Shown: positions 27,690-40,946 of the stretch, in pieces
Position numbering within the stretch: the first letter of the stretch is position 1
How the letters are laid out: each line of letters opens with the position of its first letter
Assembly: GCF_018881965.1 (NCBI RefSeq)
Contig: NZ_JACVPI010000001.1
Location: 1,308,018 to 1,372,017 of the forward strand
From: Polynucleobacter sp. JS-Polo-80-F4
GTDB lineage: Bacteria > Pseudomonadota > Gammaproteobacteria > Burkholderiales > Burkholderiaceae
Length of the DNA stretch: 64,000 bases
Reading direction: 5' to 3'
Notes under the pieces: generated by a model
Database searches by the model: none
What the model was told of the DNA's origin: nothing
What the model saw: the letters and a program-made list of their open reading frames with translations, nothing else
Position numbers and translations under genes: made by a program

Positions 27690-28763
27690 GTGTACGTAGA
27701 ACAAATCATGACGATGTTGGGTTTGTCTGATTTGCAATTTGCACTGGCTGCAATTGGTCTGCTGATTCTGATAGCAGTAGCCATTCTGAATATTAAGTAT
27801 GCGCGGGCTCGTCGTAAGGCAAAAGATCAAAGTGAATATTCTCTGGATGATCGCTTTGGAAAAGAGCCTAGCTTTGGCCAAGGTTTTGCTGACGGCAATA
27901 CGGCCGGTAGATCGGAGCCAAGTTTTGGCGAGCCGTTAACAACGATATCAGCACCAGAAAAATACGCCATTGATCCTCGGATTGATTGCGTCATCACATT
28001 GCGCTTTGATGAAGGTATTAGTGGTGCAGAAATTCTTGATGAAATCAATGCCTGGACGGATCTCGAGGCTCAATCAACTGCACGCTGGATGTGCGAGGGC
28101 TTAAATGCCAATCTAGATGTTGCTGAAGATTGGGAAGAGTTGCATCCTGACTCCACATATTCCGATCTGCAATTGGCTATCCAGTTAGCTAGCCGTAAAG
28201 GCCCTATTGGCGTTCTAGAGTTATCTGACTTTTGCTCGCGCGCACAAGCACTTGCAGAGACCTTGGGCTCGCAAATTGATATGCCGAGCGTGAGTACGAT
28301 GTTAGATGGCGCTAAAGAGTTGGATGTAATGGCTGCAGAAAGTGATATTCAATTGAGTATCAATGTGCTATTTGACGAGCCATGTCCATGGGGTAACTTT
28401 GATGCCCTCATGCGTCAACGTGGTTTTAAACTCGCTCGAAACGGACGCCATTACGAATACCTCAGTAAAGGTATGGTAATTTTTAGTAGCGCTGACTTGG
28501 ATCCGAATAAATCAGTAAGTCAAGCTACTCTATTGCTTGAAGTTCCATTAGTGCCCCAGGAAGAGCGCGCATTTGAAAGAATGCTCGCCGAAGGTATTGA
28601 GATTGCACAAGCCGCCCATGGTCGCTTGGTAGATGACAATGGCATCAACCTGAGCGAGGCTGCGGTAATTAGTATCCGTCAGCACCTCGATATTCTCTAT
28701 GCCAATCTTGAGAAATCTGGCGTTCCTGCTGGATCTTCTACAGCTAGCAGACTATTTAGCTAG
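27690..28763 (+). CDS. zipA: ZipA-like cell division protein
   Basis: A 357-residue protein whose GTG start follows the smc stop without a gap. It has one N-terminal membrane segment (about 14-32), a basic patch (RARRKAKDQ), a linker of about 80 residues much shorter than the Pro/Gln-rich linker of E. coli ZipA, and a C-terminal region (about 115-345) matching the ZipA FtsZ-binding domain in layout. Position between smc and ligA supports the call, since zipA and ligA are also neighbours in enteric bacteria. It should anchor FtsZ to the inner membrane at the septum. Sequence identity to classical ZipA is low, so the function is inferred. Confidence 0.75.
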   Translation: MYVEQIMTMLGLSDLQFALAAIGLLILIAVAILNIKYARARRKAKDQSEYSLDDRFGKEPSFGQGFADGNTAGRSEPSFGEPLTTISAPEKYAIDPRIDCVITLRFDEGISGAEILDEINAWTDLEAQSTARWMCEGLNANLDVAEDWEELHPDSTYSDLQLAIQLASRKGPIGVLELSDFCSRAQALAETLGSQIDMPSVSTMLDGAKELDVMAAESDIQLSINVLFDEPCPWGNFDALMRQRGFKLARNGRHYEYLSKGMVIFSSADLDPNKSVSQATLLLEVPLVPQEERAFERMLAEGIEIAQAAHGRLVDDNGINLSEAAVISIRQHLDILYANLEKSGVPAGSSTASRLFS

Positions 28764-30788
<2,025 letters not shown>

Positions 30789-30799
30789 TTTCTTTCGAG

Positions 30800-31291
30800 A
30801 TGGATATTTTTTCAGCAATAGCCGTTCAGGCGAGCGGTACCAGTCACTATACCAAGTGTGATGTGATTCTTGCTTCCTCAAATCCATTTTCTCGCTCAAT
30901 AACCCATGGCCACATTACAGCTAGCGGTTTAGTAATTAAGAATGGTAGGGTTCTGTTGATTTTTCACCCGCACATCAAACGCTGGTTTCAGCCTGGAGGC
31001 CATATCGAAGAGGGCGACTCTCCAATAGAAGCCGCTATCAGAGAGGTGCATGAGGAAACTGGATATGTCTGTGAGCTAGATTCTGAAAACCAAGACCCCA
31101 TTGATATCGATATTCACGAAATTCCCGAGAACCCCAAGAAGGGAGAAAGCGCTCATTTGCATATTGATTTGCTTTATCAGCTAAGAGTCTTGCGAGAAGA
31201 GCAGTCTCTAGAGGACATTGAGTGTAGGTGGTTTGCTTTTGCTGATGTTGAAAGTATTCGCATCCAGCGTGCTTTAGCTAAATTGGTCTAA
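30800..31291 (+). CDS. Nudix hydrolase
   Basis: A 163-residue Nudix protein. The Nudix box runs [20 protein letters not shown] then ETGY (about 72-95); all catalytic Glu in REVHEE are present, but the first conserved Glu of the box is Asp here. It is likely to cleave a nucleoside diphosphate linked to some group, substrate not predictable. It starts 11 nt after ligA and its stop overlaps the convergent glnD stop by 4 nt. No signal peptide. Confidence 0.85.
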   Translation: MDIFSAIAVQASGTSHYTKCDVILASSNPFSRSITHGHITASGLVIKNGRVLLIFHPHIKRWFQPGGHIEEGDSPIEAAIREVHEETGYVCELDSENQDPIDIDIHEIPENPKKGESAHLHIDLLYQLRVLREEQSLEDIECRWFAFADVESIRIQRALAKLV

Positions 31292-33885
31292 GCGCCTAAA
31301 GCCTCCAACAGTTCAGTCTCAAGTTGTATTTGTAGCTTGGGATTCTTACCTAAGTTAGCGGCGTCCAAGAGTAGGATGTCTTCCACTCTTTCGCCAAGCG
31401 TATTTATCCTGGCGGTATGAATGGATACCTGATGTTTCGCTAACACTCTAGAAATTGTGTAGAGCAAACCAGTGCGGTCACTTGCCGATAGTGCCAGCGT
31501 GTAATACCTGCCACGATCGTCTGGAACCATGTGAACCCGTGGCTGAATTGGGAAAGTGCGTGATTGTCTTGATAGGCGGCCCATACTTGGATTAGGTAGT
31601 GGCTCTGTGTTGGTGAGCGCCTCAGTCAACTCAAATTCAACGAGTTGGATAAGGTCACGATAGCTGCCACCCTCATCCACTAAGTTACTGCCAGAGATTT
31701 GGAAAGTATCTAGAGCGTAACCATGGCGTGTTGTATGAATACGCGCATCCCAAATGGAGAAACCATGCTTTTCAAAGTAGGCGCAGATTCTGGCAAACAG
31801 ATCTTCTTGATCTTTAACGTAGACAGCTACCTGCAGTCCTTCGCCAATCGGAGACAATCTTGCTCTCACAATGGGTTGATCGCTATTGACCTTGTTATAT
31901 AGATGGCGTGTAAGCCAAGCAATATCAGAGGAGTCTTGCCTTAAGAAGAAGGCAACATCTAACTGCTTCCATAAATCTTCATAAGATTCATCATTGATGC
32001 CATACAGTCTTAATTTAGCTTTAGATTCTTCTTGGTGTTGCGCTAACTCTGATGAGGCATCGGGTTTTGCCCCTCCCAATACCCTGAGTGTTGCGCGATA
32101 CAGATCCTCTAAGAGCTTGCCTTTCCAGGCATTCCACACTTTGTGACTAGTTCCGCGAACGTCAGCAACTGTTAACAAATATAGTGCGGTGAGGTGACGC
32201 TCATCACCCATCTTCTTGGCAAAAGCGCGTATTACATCAGGATCCGTAATATCTTGCTTTTGTGCAAATTGACTCATATTGAGATGTTCAGCCACTAGCC
32301 AGACTAGTAGTTCGGTATCTTTTTTATCTAAACCATGCTCTCTAGCAAACTGACGCATGTCAGCCTTGCCTAGTTCTGAGTGATCACCACCGCGTCCTTT
32401 AGCAATGTCGTGGAAAAGGGCGGCAATGACCAGTAACCAAGGCTTCTCGAAATTGGCAATCAAGCTACTGCAGAACGGAAACTCATGAGTATGCTCAACC
32501 ACCATAAAGCGTCGGACATTGCGCAAGACCATCAGAATATGTTGATCAACTGTGTAGATATGAAATAAATCATGCTGCATTTGGCCAACTATTTTTCTAA
32601 ATGCAGGTAAGTAGCGGCCAAGCACGCTGGTGCGGTTCATTAACTGAAATGCACGACTGACTCCATCAGGCTCTTTCAGTATCTCCATAAAAAGCGCTCG
32701 ATTGACTGGGTCTTTGCGCCATTGGCTATCCATTGTCTGGCGCGCGTTATAGAGCGCTCTGAAAATGGTGGCTGATAAGCTTTTAACATTCGCAGTTTGT
32801 GCAAAAACCAGGAAGGTCCGCAGAATCTGCTCTGGATGCTTCTGAAAGAGTTCGGGATCAGTGATATCCAAAACGCCTTGACGTTCAATGAAGTGCTCGT
32901 TACCTTCGCCGGGAATGGCAAGAATTGTCTTAGACTCTTGCGAAAAAAGCAGGGCTTCAATGTTCTGCAGTAGAACGTCATTTAGCTGTGTAACAGCCTT
33001 AGCCGCCCAGTAGTAGCGACGCATGATGGCTTCACTCGCTTGACGCGACGATTCTTCTGTAATTCCCATTGATGCTGCTAATGCTGCCTGCAAATCAAAT
33101 GCGAGAACATCTTGTCTGCGCCCTGCTAGCAAATGCAAGTTAGCACGCAGGGTTTCTAGGAATCGTTGATTGCGGTTGAGTTCAGTTAGCTCACGCTTCG
33201 TTACGAGACCGGCCTCATTGAGGTCCTTAAAGGTATCGCCTAATAATGCGGCCTTACTTACCCAAGAGATCACCTGTAAATCACGTAATCCGCCAGGACT
33301 CTCTTTGCAATTGGGTTCTAAGGCGTAAGGGGTGTCTTGATACTTGTAATGGCGCTGAATTTGTTCTGCTTGCTTAGCCTGGAAGAAAGCCTTGGGATCC
33401 AATGCCGCTTCAAAGGCTTTTGCGAAGTCTTTGAAGAGCTGTCTTTTGCCACAAATCAGTCGTGCTTCTAAGAGAGATGTGCGCACAGTAATATCTTGCT
33501 CAGATTCTGACATGCATTCAGCCACACTTCTGACTGAAGAGCCAATTTCCAATCCTGTATCCCAGCAGCTTGCAACAAATTGCTCAACTTGTTTTGATAA
33601 AGTCCTAGCCTTTTCTTCATCAGCTGGTAGCAGAATTAATATATCAATATCGGAGTAGGGAAATAAAGCGCCTCTACCGAAGCCACCCACTGCAACTAAG
33701 GTGGCTTCATTGTTTAAGCCGCAATTACTCCATAAGTGGCTAAGGAGTTGATCGCTCAACTTGGAAAGTTGTTTAGTTAATTTTCCTACCGACTGTGTTT
33801 TCTTAAACTCGTCGTAAGCAATTTCTCGAGCGGCGCGCAGGCTAGCTGCATCAACAATATTGCTGGCTGCCTGGGGCTTGCTCAT
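31288..33885 (-). CDS. glnD: bifunctional uridylyltransferase/uridylyl-removing enzyme
   Basis: An 865-residue GlnD, of expected length. Domains in order: nucleotidyltransferase with [19 protein letters not shown] near 70; GlnD helical domain; HD phosphohydrolase with [15 protein letters not shown] near 500; two ACT domains at the C-terminus ([16 protein letters not shown] and [16 protein letters not shown]). It adds or removes UMP on PII in response to glutamine and so sets NtrB/NtrC activity. It starts 4 nt after map, with no Shine-Dalgarno sequence, so coupled translation is likely. Relevant to the NtrC-like sites at 57.6 kb. Confidence 0.96.
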   Translation of the reverse strand: MSKPQAASNIVDAASLRAAREIAYDEFKKTQSVGKLTKQLSKLSDQLLSHLWSNCGLNNEATLVAVGGFGRGALFPYSDIDILILLPADEEKARTLSKQVEQFVASCWDTGLEIGSSVRSVAECMSESEQDITVRTSLLEARLICGKRQLFKDFAKAFEAALDPKAFFQAKQAEQIQRHYKYQDTPYALEPNCKESPGGLRDLQVISWVSKAALLGDTFKDLNEAGLVTKRELTELNRNQRFLETLRANLHLLAGRRQDVLAFDLQAALAASMGITEESSRQASEAIMRRYYWAAKAVTQLNDVLLQNIEALLFSQESKTILAIPGEGNEHFIERQGVLDITDPELFQKHPEQILRTFLVFAQTANVKSLSATIFRALYNARQTMDSQWRKDPVNRALFMEILKEPDGVSRAFQLMNRTSVLGRYLPAFRKIVGQMQHDLFHIYTVDQHILMVLRNVRRFMVVEHTHEFPFCSSLIANFEKPWLLVIAALFHDIAKGRGGDHSELGKADMRQFAREHGLDKKDTELLVWLVAEHLNMSQFAQKQDITDPDVIRAFAKKMGDERHLTALYLLTVADVRGTSHKVWNAWKGKLLEDLYRATLRVLGGAKPDASSELAQHQEESKAKLRLYGINDESYEDLWKQLDVAFFLRQDSSDIAWLTRHLYNKVNSDQPIVRARLSPIGEGLQVAVYVKDQEDLFARICAYFEKHGFSIWDARIHTTRHGYALDTFQISGSNLVDEGGSYRDLIQLVEFELTEALTNTEPLPNPSMGRLSRQSRTFPIQPRVHMVPDDRGRYYTLALSASDRTGLLYTISRVLAKHQVSIHTARINTLGERVEDILLLDAANLGKNPKLQIQLETELLEALGA

Positions 33886-33889
33886 CGTA

Positions 33890-34726
33890 TTAAGCGCTTG
33901 CTACTAAAGGTCTAAAAGACAGGCCTTTAACGCAATCTGGCGGTGGGTTGCTGCCTTCTGACCAGGTAAGTACTTCAACACCAGTCTGAGTAACGAGCAA
34001 GGTATGTTCCCACTGAGCAGACAAGCTGCGATCTTTTGTTTTTACAGTCCACTGATCGGGCATAGTGCGAATATCGCGTTTGCCAGCATTAATCATTGGC
34101 TCGATTGTGAAGGTCATGCCAGCTTCTAGTTTTTCGCCGGTACCTGGACGACCATAGTGGAGAATTTGTGGGTCTTGGTGAAACACTTTGCCAATGCCGT
34201 GACCGCAGTATTCGCGCACTACTGAATAACCTGCTTTTTCTGCATGAGTCTGAATCACGTGACCAATGTCACCAAGTGACGCACCCGGTTTAACTTGAGC
34301 AATGCCAAGCCACATACACTCAAAAGTAATTTGAGTGAGACGCTTTGCCATGACTGACACTTCGCCCACCATAAACATGCGACTAGTGTCACCGTAGTAG
34401 CCATCAGGGGTAATCACGGTAATGTCTAAGTTGACTACATCACCGGTTTTGAGAATCTTGTCACCAGGAATTCCATGGCAGATCACATCGTTTACAGAAG
34501 TGCAGATGGATGCTGGAAAAGGAGGGTAGCCAGGCGGTTGATAGTTCAGTGGAGCTGGGATGGTTTTTTGGACATCACGCATATATTCATGGCAAATCCG
34601 ATCTAATTCGCCCGTGGTGACGCCGGCTTTGACGTGGGGAGCCACATGATCAATCACTTCGCTAGCTAAGCGGCCAGCTTCGCGCATCCCTAGGATGTCT
34701 TTTTCTGCGGTAAATACACTATTCAT
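33890..34726 (-). CDS. map: methionine aminopeptidase, type I
   Basis: A 278-residue type Ia methionine aminopeptidase. Metal ligands lie in [30 protein letters not shown] and [11 protein letters not shown]. It removes the start Met from new proteins, for example from the Anbu peptidase in this window whose active Thr follows Met. It is convergent with nothing and divergent from rpsB, a common pairing. It has a slightly longer C-terminal tail ([16 protein letters not shown]) than E. coli Map, usual in betaproteobacteria. Confidence 0.96.
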   Translation of the reverse strand: MNSVFTAEKDILGMREAGRLASEVIDHVAPHVKAGVTTGELDRICHEYMRDVQKTIPAPLNYQPPGYPPFPASICTSVNDVICHGIPGDKILKTGDVVNLDITVITPDGYYGDTSRMFMVGEVSVMAKRLTQITFECMWLGIAQVKPGASLGDIGHVIQTHAEKAGYSVVREYCGHGIGKVFHQDPQILHYGRPGTGEKLEAGMTFTIEPMINAGKRDIRTMPDQWTVKTKDRSLSAQWEHTLLVTQTGVEVLTWSEGSNPPPDCVKGLSFRPLVASA

Positions 34727-34768
34727 GCCTTGATTATCAACGACTTGGATAGTTTTGGCTTGATCATA

Positions 34769-34787
34769 TTGCCTAAAATTTAGGCAA
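34769..34787. promoter_or_regulatory. perfect 19-bp palindrome upstream of map
   Basis: TTGCCTAAA and TTTAGGCAA flank a single A. It lies 43 bp upstream of the map start and about 200 bp before rpsB, in their shared 268-bp control region. The form suits a dimeric regulator; no U-run follows on either strand. Regulator unknown. Confidence 0.5.
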
Positions 34788-34880
34788 ATAGCCCGTTTTT
34801 GGGGCTTCTGGAGGTCATTTTGAGGGCAGGCCCCTTTTACTACTTAGGGGTGAGGGTGGCTAGAGCATTGATATTTAAGC

Positions 34881-34994
34881 TATAATTTCGGACTCAGGTC
34901 TATTTTGGACTTGAAATCGCGAGTTGAGCCTTCCAGGGTGGCGTTTTTTAGCGCAGCTAGGACTCAACTTTAGAAACAACCCTTAGGAGAAGTT
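34881..34994 (+). promoter_or_regulatory. rpsB -10 box and structured S2 leader
   Basis: A consensus -10 TATAAT is at 34881-34886; no good -35 stands 17 nt upstream. The leader of roughly 100 nt can fold with AGTTGAG (34922-34928) against CTCAACT (34973-34979), enclosing a G-rich part and GCG/CGC segments. This resembles the autoregulatory S2 leaders of proteobacterial rpsB genes, but was not modelled. A strong ribosome site TTAGGAGA ends at 34990. Confidence 0.5.
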
Positions 34995-35744
34995 ATGTCA
35001 GTAACTATGCGTCAAATGCTGGAAGCCGGTTGCCATTTTGGTCACCAAACCCGTTTCTGGTCCCCAAGAATGGCCCCTTACATTTTCGGCCATCGCAACA
35101 AAATCCACATCATCAACTTAGAAAAAACATTGCCAATGTTTCAGGACGCCCTGAAATTTGCAAAACAAGTTGCTTCTAATCGTGGCACGATTTTATTTGT
35201 TGGTACTAAGCGTCAATCACGCGAGATCATTGCTGAAGAAGCTGCTCGTGCTGGTATGCCTTACATCGACAGCCGTTGGTTGGGTGGCACACTCACCAAC
35301 TTCAAAACCGTTAAAGGTTCCCTCAAGCGTTTGAAAGACATGGCAGTTGCTAAAGAAGCTGGCGACTGGGAAAAGCTTTCTAAGAAAGAAGCTTTGACTA
35401 ATGACCGTGATCTCGACAAGTTGCAAAAAGCACTTGGCGGTATTCAAGATTTGAACGGTGTTCCTGATGCTATTTTCGTAGTGGACGTTGGCTATCACAA
35501 GATTGCTATTACTGAAGCTAACAAGCTTGGTATTCCAGTGATCGCAGTTGTAGATACTAACCACTCACCAGAAGGTGTTGATTACATCATCCCTGGTAAC
35601 GATGACTCCAGCAAAGCTGTTCTCCTTTATGCACGTGGTATTGCTGACGCAATCCTCGAAGGCAAAGCTAACTCTGTTCAAGAAATCTTGACAGCAGTTA
35701 AAGAAGGCGAAGAAGAGTTTGTTGAAGAAGGGAAAGCTGAATAA
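34995..35744 (+). CDS. rpsB: 30S ribosomal protein S2
   Basis: A 249-residue S2 protein with the usual opening [20 protein letters not shown] and the segments [21 protein letters not shown] and [12 protein letters not shown]. It binds 16S rRNA late in 30S assembly. The ATG has the ribosome site AGGAG with spacing 6. Its TAA overlaps the tsf ATG by one base (TAATG). First gene of a long run toward lpxB; an intrinsic terminator after tsf splits that run. Confidence 0.98.
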   Translation: MSVTMRQMLEAGCHFGHQTRFWSPRMAPYIFGHRNKIHIINLEKTLPMFQDALKFAKQVASNRGTILFVGTKRQSREIIAEEAARAGMPYIDSRWLGGTLTNFKTVKGSLKRLKDMAVAKEAGDWEKLSKKEALTNDRDLDKLQKALGGIQDLNGVPDAIFVVDVGYHKIAITEANKLGIPVIAVVDTNHSPEGVDYIIPGNDDSSKAVLLYARGIADAILEGKANSVQEILTAVKEGEEEFVEEGKAE

Positions 35745-36628
35745 TGGCCGCTATTACCGCTGCAATGGTTGGCGAGTTACGCGCCAAAACTGATGCTCCG
35801 ATGATGGAGTGCAAAAAAGCTTTGACTGAGGCTGATGGTGATATGGCTCGTGCAGAAGAGATTTTGCGCGTTAAGCTAGGTAGCAAAGCTGGTAAAGCAG
35901 CTTCTCGTGTAACGGCTGAAGGTATCGTTGCTGCTTCTATCAATGGCACTACTGGTGCTTTGTTAGAAGTGAACTGCGAAACTGACTTCGTTTCTAAGAA
36001 CGACGACTTCTTGGCATTTGTTAATGACTGCGTGAAGTTGGTTGCTGAAAAGAATCCAGCTGACGTTGCTGCATTGTTAGCATTGCCATTGAATGGTCAA
36101 ACTGTTGATGAAGTTCGTAGCGCATTGATCGGTAAGATCGGTGAAAACATCATGCCACGTCGCTTCAAGCGTTTTGCTGGTAGCAATAAGTTGGTTTCCT
36201 ACCTCCACGGTACTCGTATCGGCGTAATGGTCGAGTTCGAGGGTGACGAAACTGCTGCTAAAGACGTAGCAATGCATATTGCTGCAATGAAGCCAGTGGC
36301 TTTGTCGATGGCTGACGTTCCTGCTGAAGCAATTGCTGTTGAGCGTAGTGTTGCCGTTCAAAAAGCTGCTGAATCAGGCAAACCACCAGAAATCGTTGAA
36401 AAGATGGTTGAAGGCTCTATTCAGAAGTACCTTAAAGAGGTTTCTTTGTTGAACCAGACTTTCGTAAAGAACGATAAGCAATCTGTAGAGCAAATGCTCA
36501 AAGCTGCAAATACAACAATCAAGGGTTTCACCATGTTTGTTGTAGGCGAAGGCATTGAGAAGCGTCAAGACGACTTTGCAGCTGAAGTAGCTGCACAAGT
36601 GGCTGCCGCATCTAAAGCAACGGCTTAA
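35744..36628 (+). CDS. tsf: elongation factor Ts
   Basis: A 294-residue EF-Ts. The N-terminal UBA-like domain contains [18 protein letters not shown], followed by the signature [13 protein letters not shown]. It recycles EF-Tu by releasing GDP. It shares one base with the rpsB stop. A clear terminator stands 41 nt after its stop. Confidence 0.98.
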   Translation: MAAITAAMVGELRAKTDAPMMECKKALTEADGDMARAEEILRVKLGSKAGKAASRVTAEGIVAASINGTTGALLEVNCETDFVSKNDDFLAFVNDCVKLVAEKNPADVAALLALPLNGQTVDEVRSALIGKIGENIMPRRFKRFAGSNKLVSYLHGTRIGVMVEFEGDETAAKDVAMHIAAMKPVALSMADVPAEAIAVERSVAVQKAAESGKPPEIVEKMVEGSIQKYLKEVSLLNQTFVKNDKQSVEQMLKAANTTIKGFTMFVVGEGIEKRQDDFAAEVAAQVAAASKATA

Positions 36629-36668
36629 TAGGCTAGTTTGGGGCTTGCCCCACTGCTTGGTAATACCC

Positions 36669-36707
36669 AAAAGGGCACAGAAACCTTAGTTTCCGTGCCC
36701 TTTTCTT
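36669..36707 (+). terminator. intrinsic terminator after tsf
   Basis: AAAAGGGCAC and GTGCCCTTTT pair, and inside them GAAAC pairs with GTTTC, with one mismatch; TTTTCTTT follows. It should end most rpsB-tsf transcripts before pyrH. The A-run on the other side could allow it to work in reverse. Confidence 0.88.
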
Positions 36708-36813
36708 TGATCCCTCCCAAGCCCTTTATAATTTGGCAGAGATATTAAAAAGTGCTTAAAGATCAATAAGCTAAGTAAGTAAATTACTTAGCAAATTACG
36801 GAAAATAAAAAAC

Positions 36814-37524
36814 ATGCCAGCCTACAAACGAGTCCTCCTAAAACTATCTGGTGAAGCCCTTATGGGCGATGATGCTTTTGGCATCAATCCAGTCACTATC
36901 GATTCCATGGTTAAGGAAATCGCTGATATTGTGAATATCGGAGTGGAGCTAGCGATTGTGATTGGCGGCGGAAACATTTTCCGTGGTGTTGCGGGTGGTG
37001 CAGCCGGCATGGATCGTGCAACGGCCGATTACATGGGTATGCTGGCAACTATGATGAATTCCTTAGCATTGCAAGATGCGTTGCGTCAAAAAGGTGTTGA
37101 GGCGCGCGTGCAATCCGCTCTTCGCATGGATCAAGTAGTTGAGCCTTACATTCGTCCGCGTGCTATTCGTGCGATGGGCGAGGGCAAAGTAGTCATCTTC
37201 GCCGCTGGAACTGGAAACCCATTCTTTACCACCGACACCGCAGCTGCTCTGCGTGGGGCTGAGATGGGCGTTGAGATCATGCTCAAGGCAACTAAGGTAG
37301 ATGGCATCTACAGCGCTGATCCAGTAAAAGATCCTTCAGCAACTTTATATAAAACGATTACGTTTGACGAAGCTTTAATCAAGAATCTACAAGTCATGGA
37401 CGCGACTGCATTTGCATTGTGTCGTGATCGCAAATTACCAATCAAAGTATTTTCAATTCTCAAGCCAGGCGCATTGATGCGTGTAGTGCAAGGTGAACCT
37501 GAAGGTACTTTAGTACACGTTTAA
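36814..37524 (+). CDS. pyrH: uridylate kinase
   Basis: A 236-residue hexameric UMP kinase of the amino acid kinase fold: [14 protein letters not shown] at the start, [11 protein letters not shown], and the nucleotide site [19 protein letters not shown]. It makes UDP from UMP. The 185-bp gap before it holds the tsf terminator and probably a promoter; ACGGA is about 12 nt from the ATG. It is followed 11 nt later by frr, the usual pair. Confidence 0.97.
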   Translation: MPAYKRVLLKLSGEALMGDDAFGINPVTIDSMVKEIADIVNIGVELAIVIGGGNIFRGVAGGAAGMDRATADYMGMLATMMNSLALQDALRQKGVEARVQSALRMDQVVEPYIRPRAIRAMGEGKVVIFAAGTGNPFFTTDTAAALRGAEMGVEIMLKATKVDGIYSADPVKDPSATLYKTITFDEALIKNLQVMDATAFALCRDRKLPIKVFSILKPGALMRVVQGEPEGTLVHV

Positions 37525-37535
37525 TAGGAGGCCTG

Positions 37536-38096
37536 ATGTCTGCAGCAGAAATTAAAACCAATACCGATCAAAAGATGCAAAAGTCTCTTGAGGCTTTGAA
37601 GACCAATTTGGCCAAGATTCGCTCTGGCCGTGCTAACCCAGGAATTCTGGAGCACATCCAGGTGGATTACTACGGTAACCCCACTCCATTAAGTCAGGTT
37701 GCGAGCCTAGGCTTGGCGGATGCGCGCACCATTAATGTTCAACCATTTGAAAAGACGATGGTTGCAGTCATTGAAAAAGCGATTCGTGATTCTGATTTAG
37801 GTTTAAACCCAGCATCCCAGGGCACGGTAATCCGCGTACCAATGCCTGCTTTGACTGAAGAGCGCCGTCGCGACCTCACTAAGGTTGTGAAGAATGAGGG
37901 CGAGGAAACGAAGATTGCTGTTCGTAATTTACGTCGTGATGCGAATGAGCACCTCAAACGCTTAACCAAAGATAAAGAAATCTCAGAAGATGAAGAGCGT
38001 CGTGCTACTGATGAAATTCAGAAGATGACTGATAAAGCAGTGATCGATGTTGATAAGATCGTTTCTGAAAAAGAAAAAGAGATCATGACGGTTTAA
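37536..38096 (+). CDS. frr: ribosome recycling factor
   Basis: A 186-residue RRF. The typical [20 protein letters not shown] near the start and the closing region rich in Glu/Lys helix ([19 protein letters not shown]) are present. It splits post-termination ribosomes with EF-G. A very strong ribosome site, AGGAGG, is six nt before the ATG. Confidence 0.98.
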   Translation: MSAAEIKTNTDQKMQKSLEALKTNLAKIRSGRANPGILEHIQVDYYGNPTPLSQVASLGLADARTINVQPFEKTMVAVIEKAIRDSDLGLNPASQGTVIRVPMPALTEERRRDLTKVVKNEGEETKIAVRNLRRDANEHLKRLTKDKEISEDEERRATDEIQKMTDKAVIDVDKIVSEKEKEIMTV

Positions 38097-38121
38097 AGCC
38101 GTCCTGAATTTTTAGCTTTTC

Positions 38122-38895
38122 ATGACTCAACATTCCAGCTCAACTCTAGCCATCCCAGAGGTCAGCGCTGTACCTCGCCATGTTGCAATCATTATGGATG
38201 GCAATGGGCGTTGGGCAAGCAAGCGCATGATGCCCCGCGTTGCCGGGCACTCCGAAGGGTTGAGCGCAGTACGCAAGATTGTTGAAGAATGCCGTAAGCT
38301 AGGCGTTGAATATCTCACTGTATTTGCCTTTAGCTCTGAAAACTGGCGTCGCCCACCGGAAGAAGTGGGTTTCCTAATGAAGCTTTTTCTAAAGTCACTC
38401 AAAGGCGAAGTGTCGCGTTTAGCTGAGAACGATATTGCTTTACGTTTAATTGGCGACTTAAGTCGTTTCGATTCTGCGATTCAAGAGATGGTGGAGTTTT
38501 CGGAGAAAAAGACAGCTGACTGTAAGGGGTTAACTTTTACGATTGCAGCAAACTATGGTGGCCGTTGGGATATCTTGCAAGCAATGCGTCAATGTCTTAC
38601 TGCCAATCCCAACCTGAAGCCGGAGCAGGTAACTGAAGAATTACTTCAGCCCCATCTTTCGATGGCTTACGCTCCAGAGCCTGATTTGTTTATTCGAACT
38701 GGCGGCGAGCAGCGTGTGAGCAACTTCTTGCTATGGCAATTGGCTTATACCGAGTTGTATTTCACAGATATCTTGTGGCCCGACTTTGACGAGAAAGAGC
38801 TGCACAAGGCGTTTGACTGGTTTAGCCAGCGTGAGCGCCGCTTTGGTCGTACTAGTGCTCAGCTTGCTTCGCAAGCTATGAGCGATGCAGTTTGA
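38122..38895 (+). CDS. uppS: isoprenyl transferase (undecaprenyl diphosphate synthase)
   Basis: A 257-residue cis-prenyltransferase. The catalytic Asp and pyrophosphate loop are in [23 protein letters not shown] follows, and the IPP-binding [15 protein letters not shown] with [12 protein letters not shown] lies near the C-terminus. It makes the C55 lipid carrier for peptidoglycan and O-antigen. No ribosome site is visible. It begins 25 nt after frr and is followed by cdsA. Confidence 0.97.
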   Translation: MTQHSSSTLAIPEVSAVPRHVAIIMDGNGRWASKRMMPRVAGHSEGLSAVRKIVEECRKLGVEYLTVFAFSSENWRRPPEEVGFLMKLFLKSLKGEVSRLAENDIALRLIGDLSRFDSAIQEMVEFSEKKTADCKGLTFTIAANYGGRWDILQAMRQCLTANPNLKPEQVTEELLQPHLSMAYAPEPDLFIRTGGEQRVSNFLLWQLAYTELYFTDILWPDFDEKELHKAFDWFSQRERRFGRTSAQLASQAMSDAV

Positions 38896-38922
38896 CGTAG
38901 TTCATTACTAAGCGCACTTCCC

Positions 38923-39750
38923 ATGCTAAAAACCAGAGTCATTACCGCCCTTATCTTATTGGCGGTATTGCTGCCCATCTTGTTTCTGCTGCCCCAAATT
39001 TATATCGGCGCTTTCTTTTTGGCGGCTTTGTTAGCTGCCGCTTGGGAGTGGAGTCGCTTACTTAATCCTGGGGCAGGGCGTGCCTCTTGGGTATACGCAT
39101 TATTTTGTCTGGCCATTATTTTGCTGTTACTAGGTATGCAAAATGCCTCATGGCAGTTTGCCCTATTGCTTCTAGCTGTGATTTTCTGGTTCTTCATTGC
39201 CCCATTTATATTGGCCAAAGGAATGAATCTCTCGCTGGATAAGTTAAGGCCTTTTTATGTAGTGCTTGGTTTAATTGTGCTACCGGCCACTTGGTTTGCA
39301 TTGGTGTTCTTGCGTGAACTCGGCCTCATCTTTTTGCTTAGCACCATGGCATTAGTATGGGTTGCAGACATTGGCGCTTACTTTGTTGGCAAGGCTTTTG
39401 GTAAGCACAAGCTTGCAGTGCAAATTAGCCCTGGAAAATCCATTGAGGGTGCTATTGGCGGCTTAATACTTTGTTACGCTTACGCTTTCCTATGCGTTTA
39501 CTTTTTGTCTTTTGAGTCAACCTTATTTGGCGCGTGGGCTATCCGTTTTGGCTGGGTTCCAATGTTCATGATGGTTACGGTATTGACAGCCTTCAGTATT
39601 TTTGGAGACTTATTTGAGTCCCAATTAAAACGGTTGGCCGGCGTTAAGGATTCCAGTCATTTGTTGCCTGGCCATGGTGGAGTATTAGATCGCGTAGATG
39701 CTTTGATTCCAGCTATGCCAATCGCAGCACTCTTGGCAGGATTGGTGTGA
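38923..39750 (+). CDS. cdsA: phosphatidate cytidylyltransferase
   Basis: A 275-residue integral membrane enzyme with about eight membrane segments. The signature [20 protein letters not shown] followed by GVLDRVDAL is near the C-terminus, and [16 protein letters not shown] precedes it. It makes CDP-diacylglycerol, the precursor of all phospholipids. Its TGA overlaps the dxr ATG (ATGA). Confidence 0.96.
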   Translation: MLKTRVITALILLAVLLPILFLLPQIYIGAFFLAALLAAAWEWSRLLNPGAGRASWVYALFCLAIILLLLGMQNASWQFALLLLAVIFWFFIAPFILAKGMNLSLDKLRPFYVVLGLIVLPATWFALVFLRELGLIFLLSTMALVWVADIGAYFVGKAFGKHKLAVQISPGKSIEGAIGGLILCYAYAFLCVYFLSFESTLFGAWAIRFGWVPMFMMVTVLTAFSIFGDLFESQLKRLAGVKDSSHLLPGHGGVLDRVDALIPAMPIAALLAGLV

Positions 39751-40946
39751 TGTCAATCAAGCAGGTTGCCATTCTAGGTTCTACGGGGTCTATCGGTGTC
39801 AATACCCTAGATGTAATCCGTGCACACCCAGATCGCTTTAAGGTGGTAGCACTTACTGCAGCAAAACAGGTTGATCTACTCGCACAGCAGTGTATTGAAT
39901 TTAAACCTGCTATTGCTGTAGTGGCAGACGCAGATGGCGCTGCCCGCTTAAGCAAGCTTTTGCTTGAGAAGCAAATCAGCACTCAAGTTTTGCATGGCCC
40001 ACAAGCTTTAGTTGCCTCTGTTACCGAATCGCATTGCGATACTGTGATGGCTGCCATTGTTGGGGCTGCAGGCTTGGTCCCTGCCTTGGCTGCTGCCAAA
40101 GCAGGCAAAAGAGTGTTGCTCGCTAATAAAGAAGCATTAGTGATGTCTGGTGATTTGTTCATGCAGGCAATCAAGCAGGGCGGAGGTCAATTACTCCCTA
40201 TTGATAGCGAACATAATGCAATCTTTCAATGTCTACCAAGCCAGTTTTCTCAAGATCCTGATTCTGCGTTAGGCGTTGAAGAGCTTTGGTTAACTGCATC
40301 GGGTGGCCCCTTTAGAGGTACACCCCTCGATCAATTGGCAAGCATCACTCCAGAACAAGCTTGCGCACATCCTAACTGGGTGATGGGTAGAAAGATTTCT
40401 GTAGATTCAGCAACGATGATGAATAAAGGCCTGGAGGTCATCGAGGCCTTTTGGTTATTTGGTTTGCCTTTAGAGAAAATTAAAGTATTGATTCATCCGC
40501 AAAGCGTGGTTCATTCAATGGTCCGTTATCGCGATGGGTCAGTGTTGGCTCAGTTGGGTCAACCAGACATGCGAACTCCTATCGCCTATGGGCTGGCTTG
40601 GCCAGAGCGTATTGATGCTGGTGTAGCACCATTGAGTTTGACGCAACTAGCATCTTTGAGTTTCTCAGAACCAGAGCTAGAGCGTTTCCCTTGTCTTTCT
40701 TTGGCATTTGCTGCCGCTAAGGCGGGTGGTACAGCACCCACGGTTCTGAATGCTGCTAATGAAATTGCGGTTGCAGCATTCTTGGATGAGGGCTTGCCTT
40801 ATTTACAGATCTCAGCTGTAGTAGAGAATGTGTTGAATGCGATTCCTGCAGTCAATGCAGACTCACTTGAATTGATTTTGGATGTTGATGCACGTACTCG
40901 TCAATATGCACAAGCAGTAGTGAGGAATATTCTTTGCAAGCATTAA
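39750..40946 (+). CDS. dxr: 1-deoxy-D-xylulose 5-phosphate reductoisomerase
   Basis: A 398-residue NADPH enzyme of the MEP isoprenoid pathway. [14 protein letters not shown] near the start binds [18 protein letters not shown] and [16 protein letters not shown] carry metal and substrate residues. The ATG overlapping the cdsA stop is preferred to the GTG three bases earlier. It feeds isoprenoid units to UppS, encoded two genes upstream. It overlaps rseP by 13 nt. Confidence 0.97.
   Translation: MSIKQVAILGSTGSIGVNTLDVIRAHPDRFKVVALTAAKQVDLLAQQCIEFKPAIAVVADADGAARLSKLLLEKQISTQVLHGPQALVASVTESHCDTVMAAIVGAAGLVPALAAAKAGKRVLLANKEALVMSGDLFMQAIKQGGGQLLPIDSEHNAIFQCLPSQFSQDPDSALGVEELWLTASGGPFRGTPLDQLASITPEQACAHPNWVMGRKISVDSATMMNKGLEVIEAFWLFGLPLEKIKVLIHPQSVVHSMVRYRDGSVLAQLGQPDMRTPIAYGLAWPERIDAGVAPLSLTQLASLSFSEPELERFPCLSLAFAAAKAGGTAPTVLNAANEIAVAAFLDEGLPYLQISAVVENVLNAIPAVNADSLELILDVDARTRQYAQAVVRNILCKH

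Noticed and set aside
34868..34886. TTGATA and TATAAT as a -35/-10 pair for rpsB
   Set aside because: Only seven bases separate them; 16-18 are needed.
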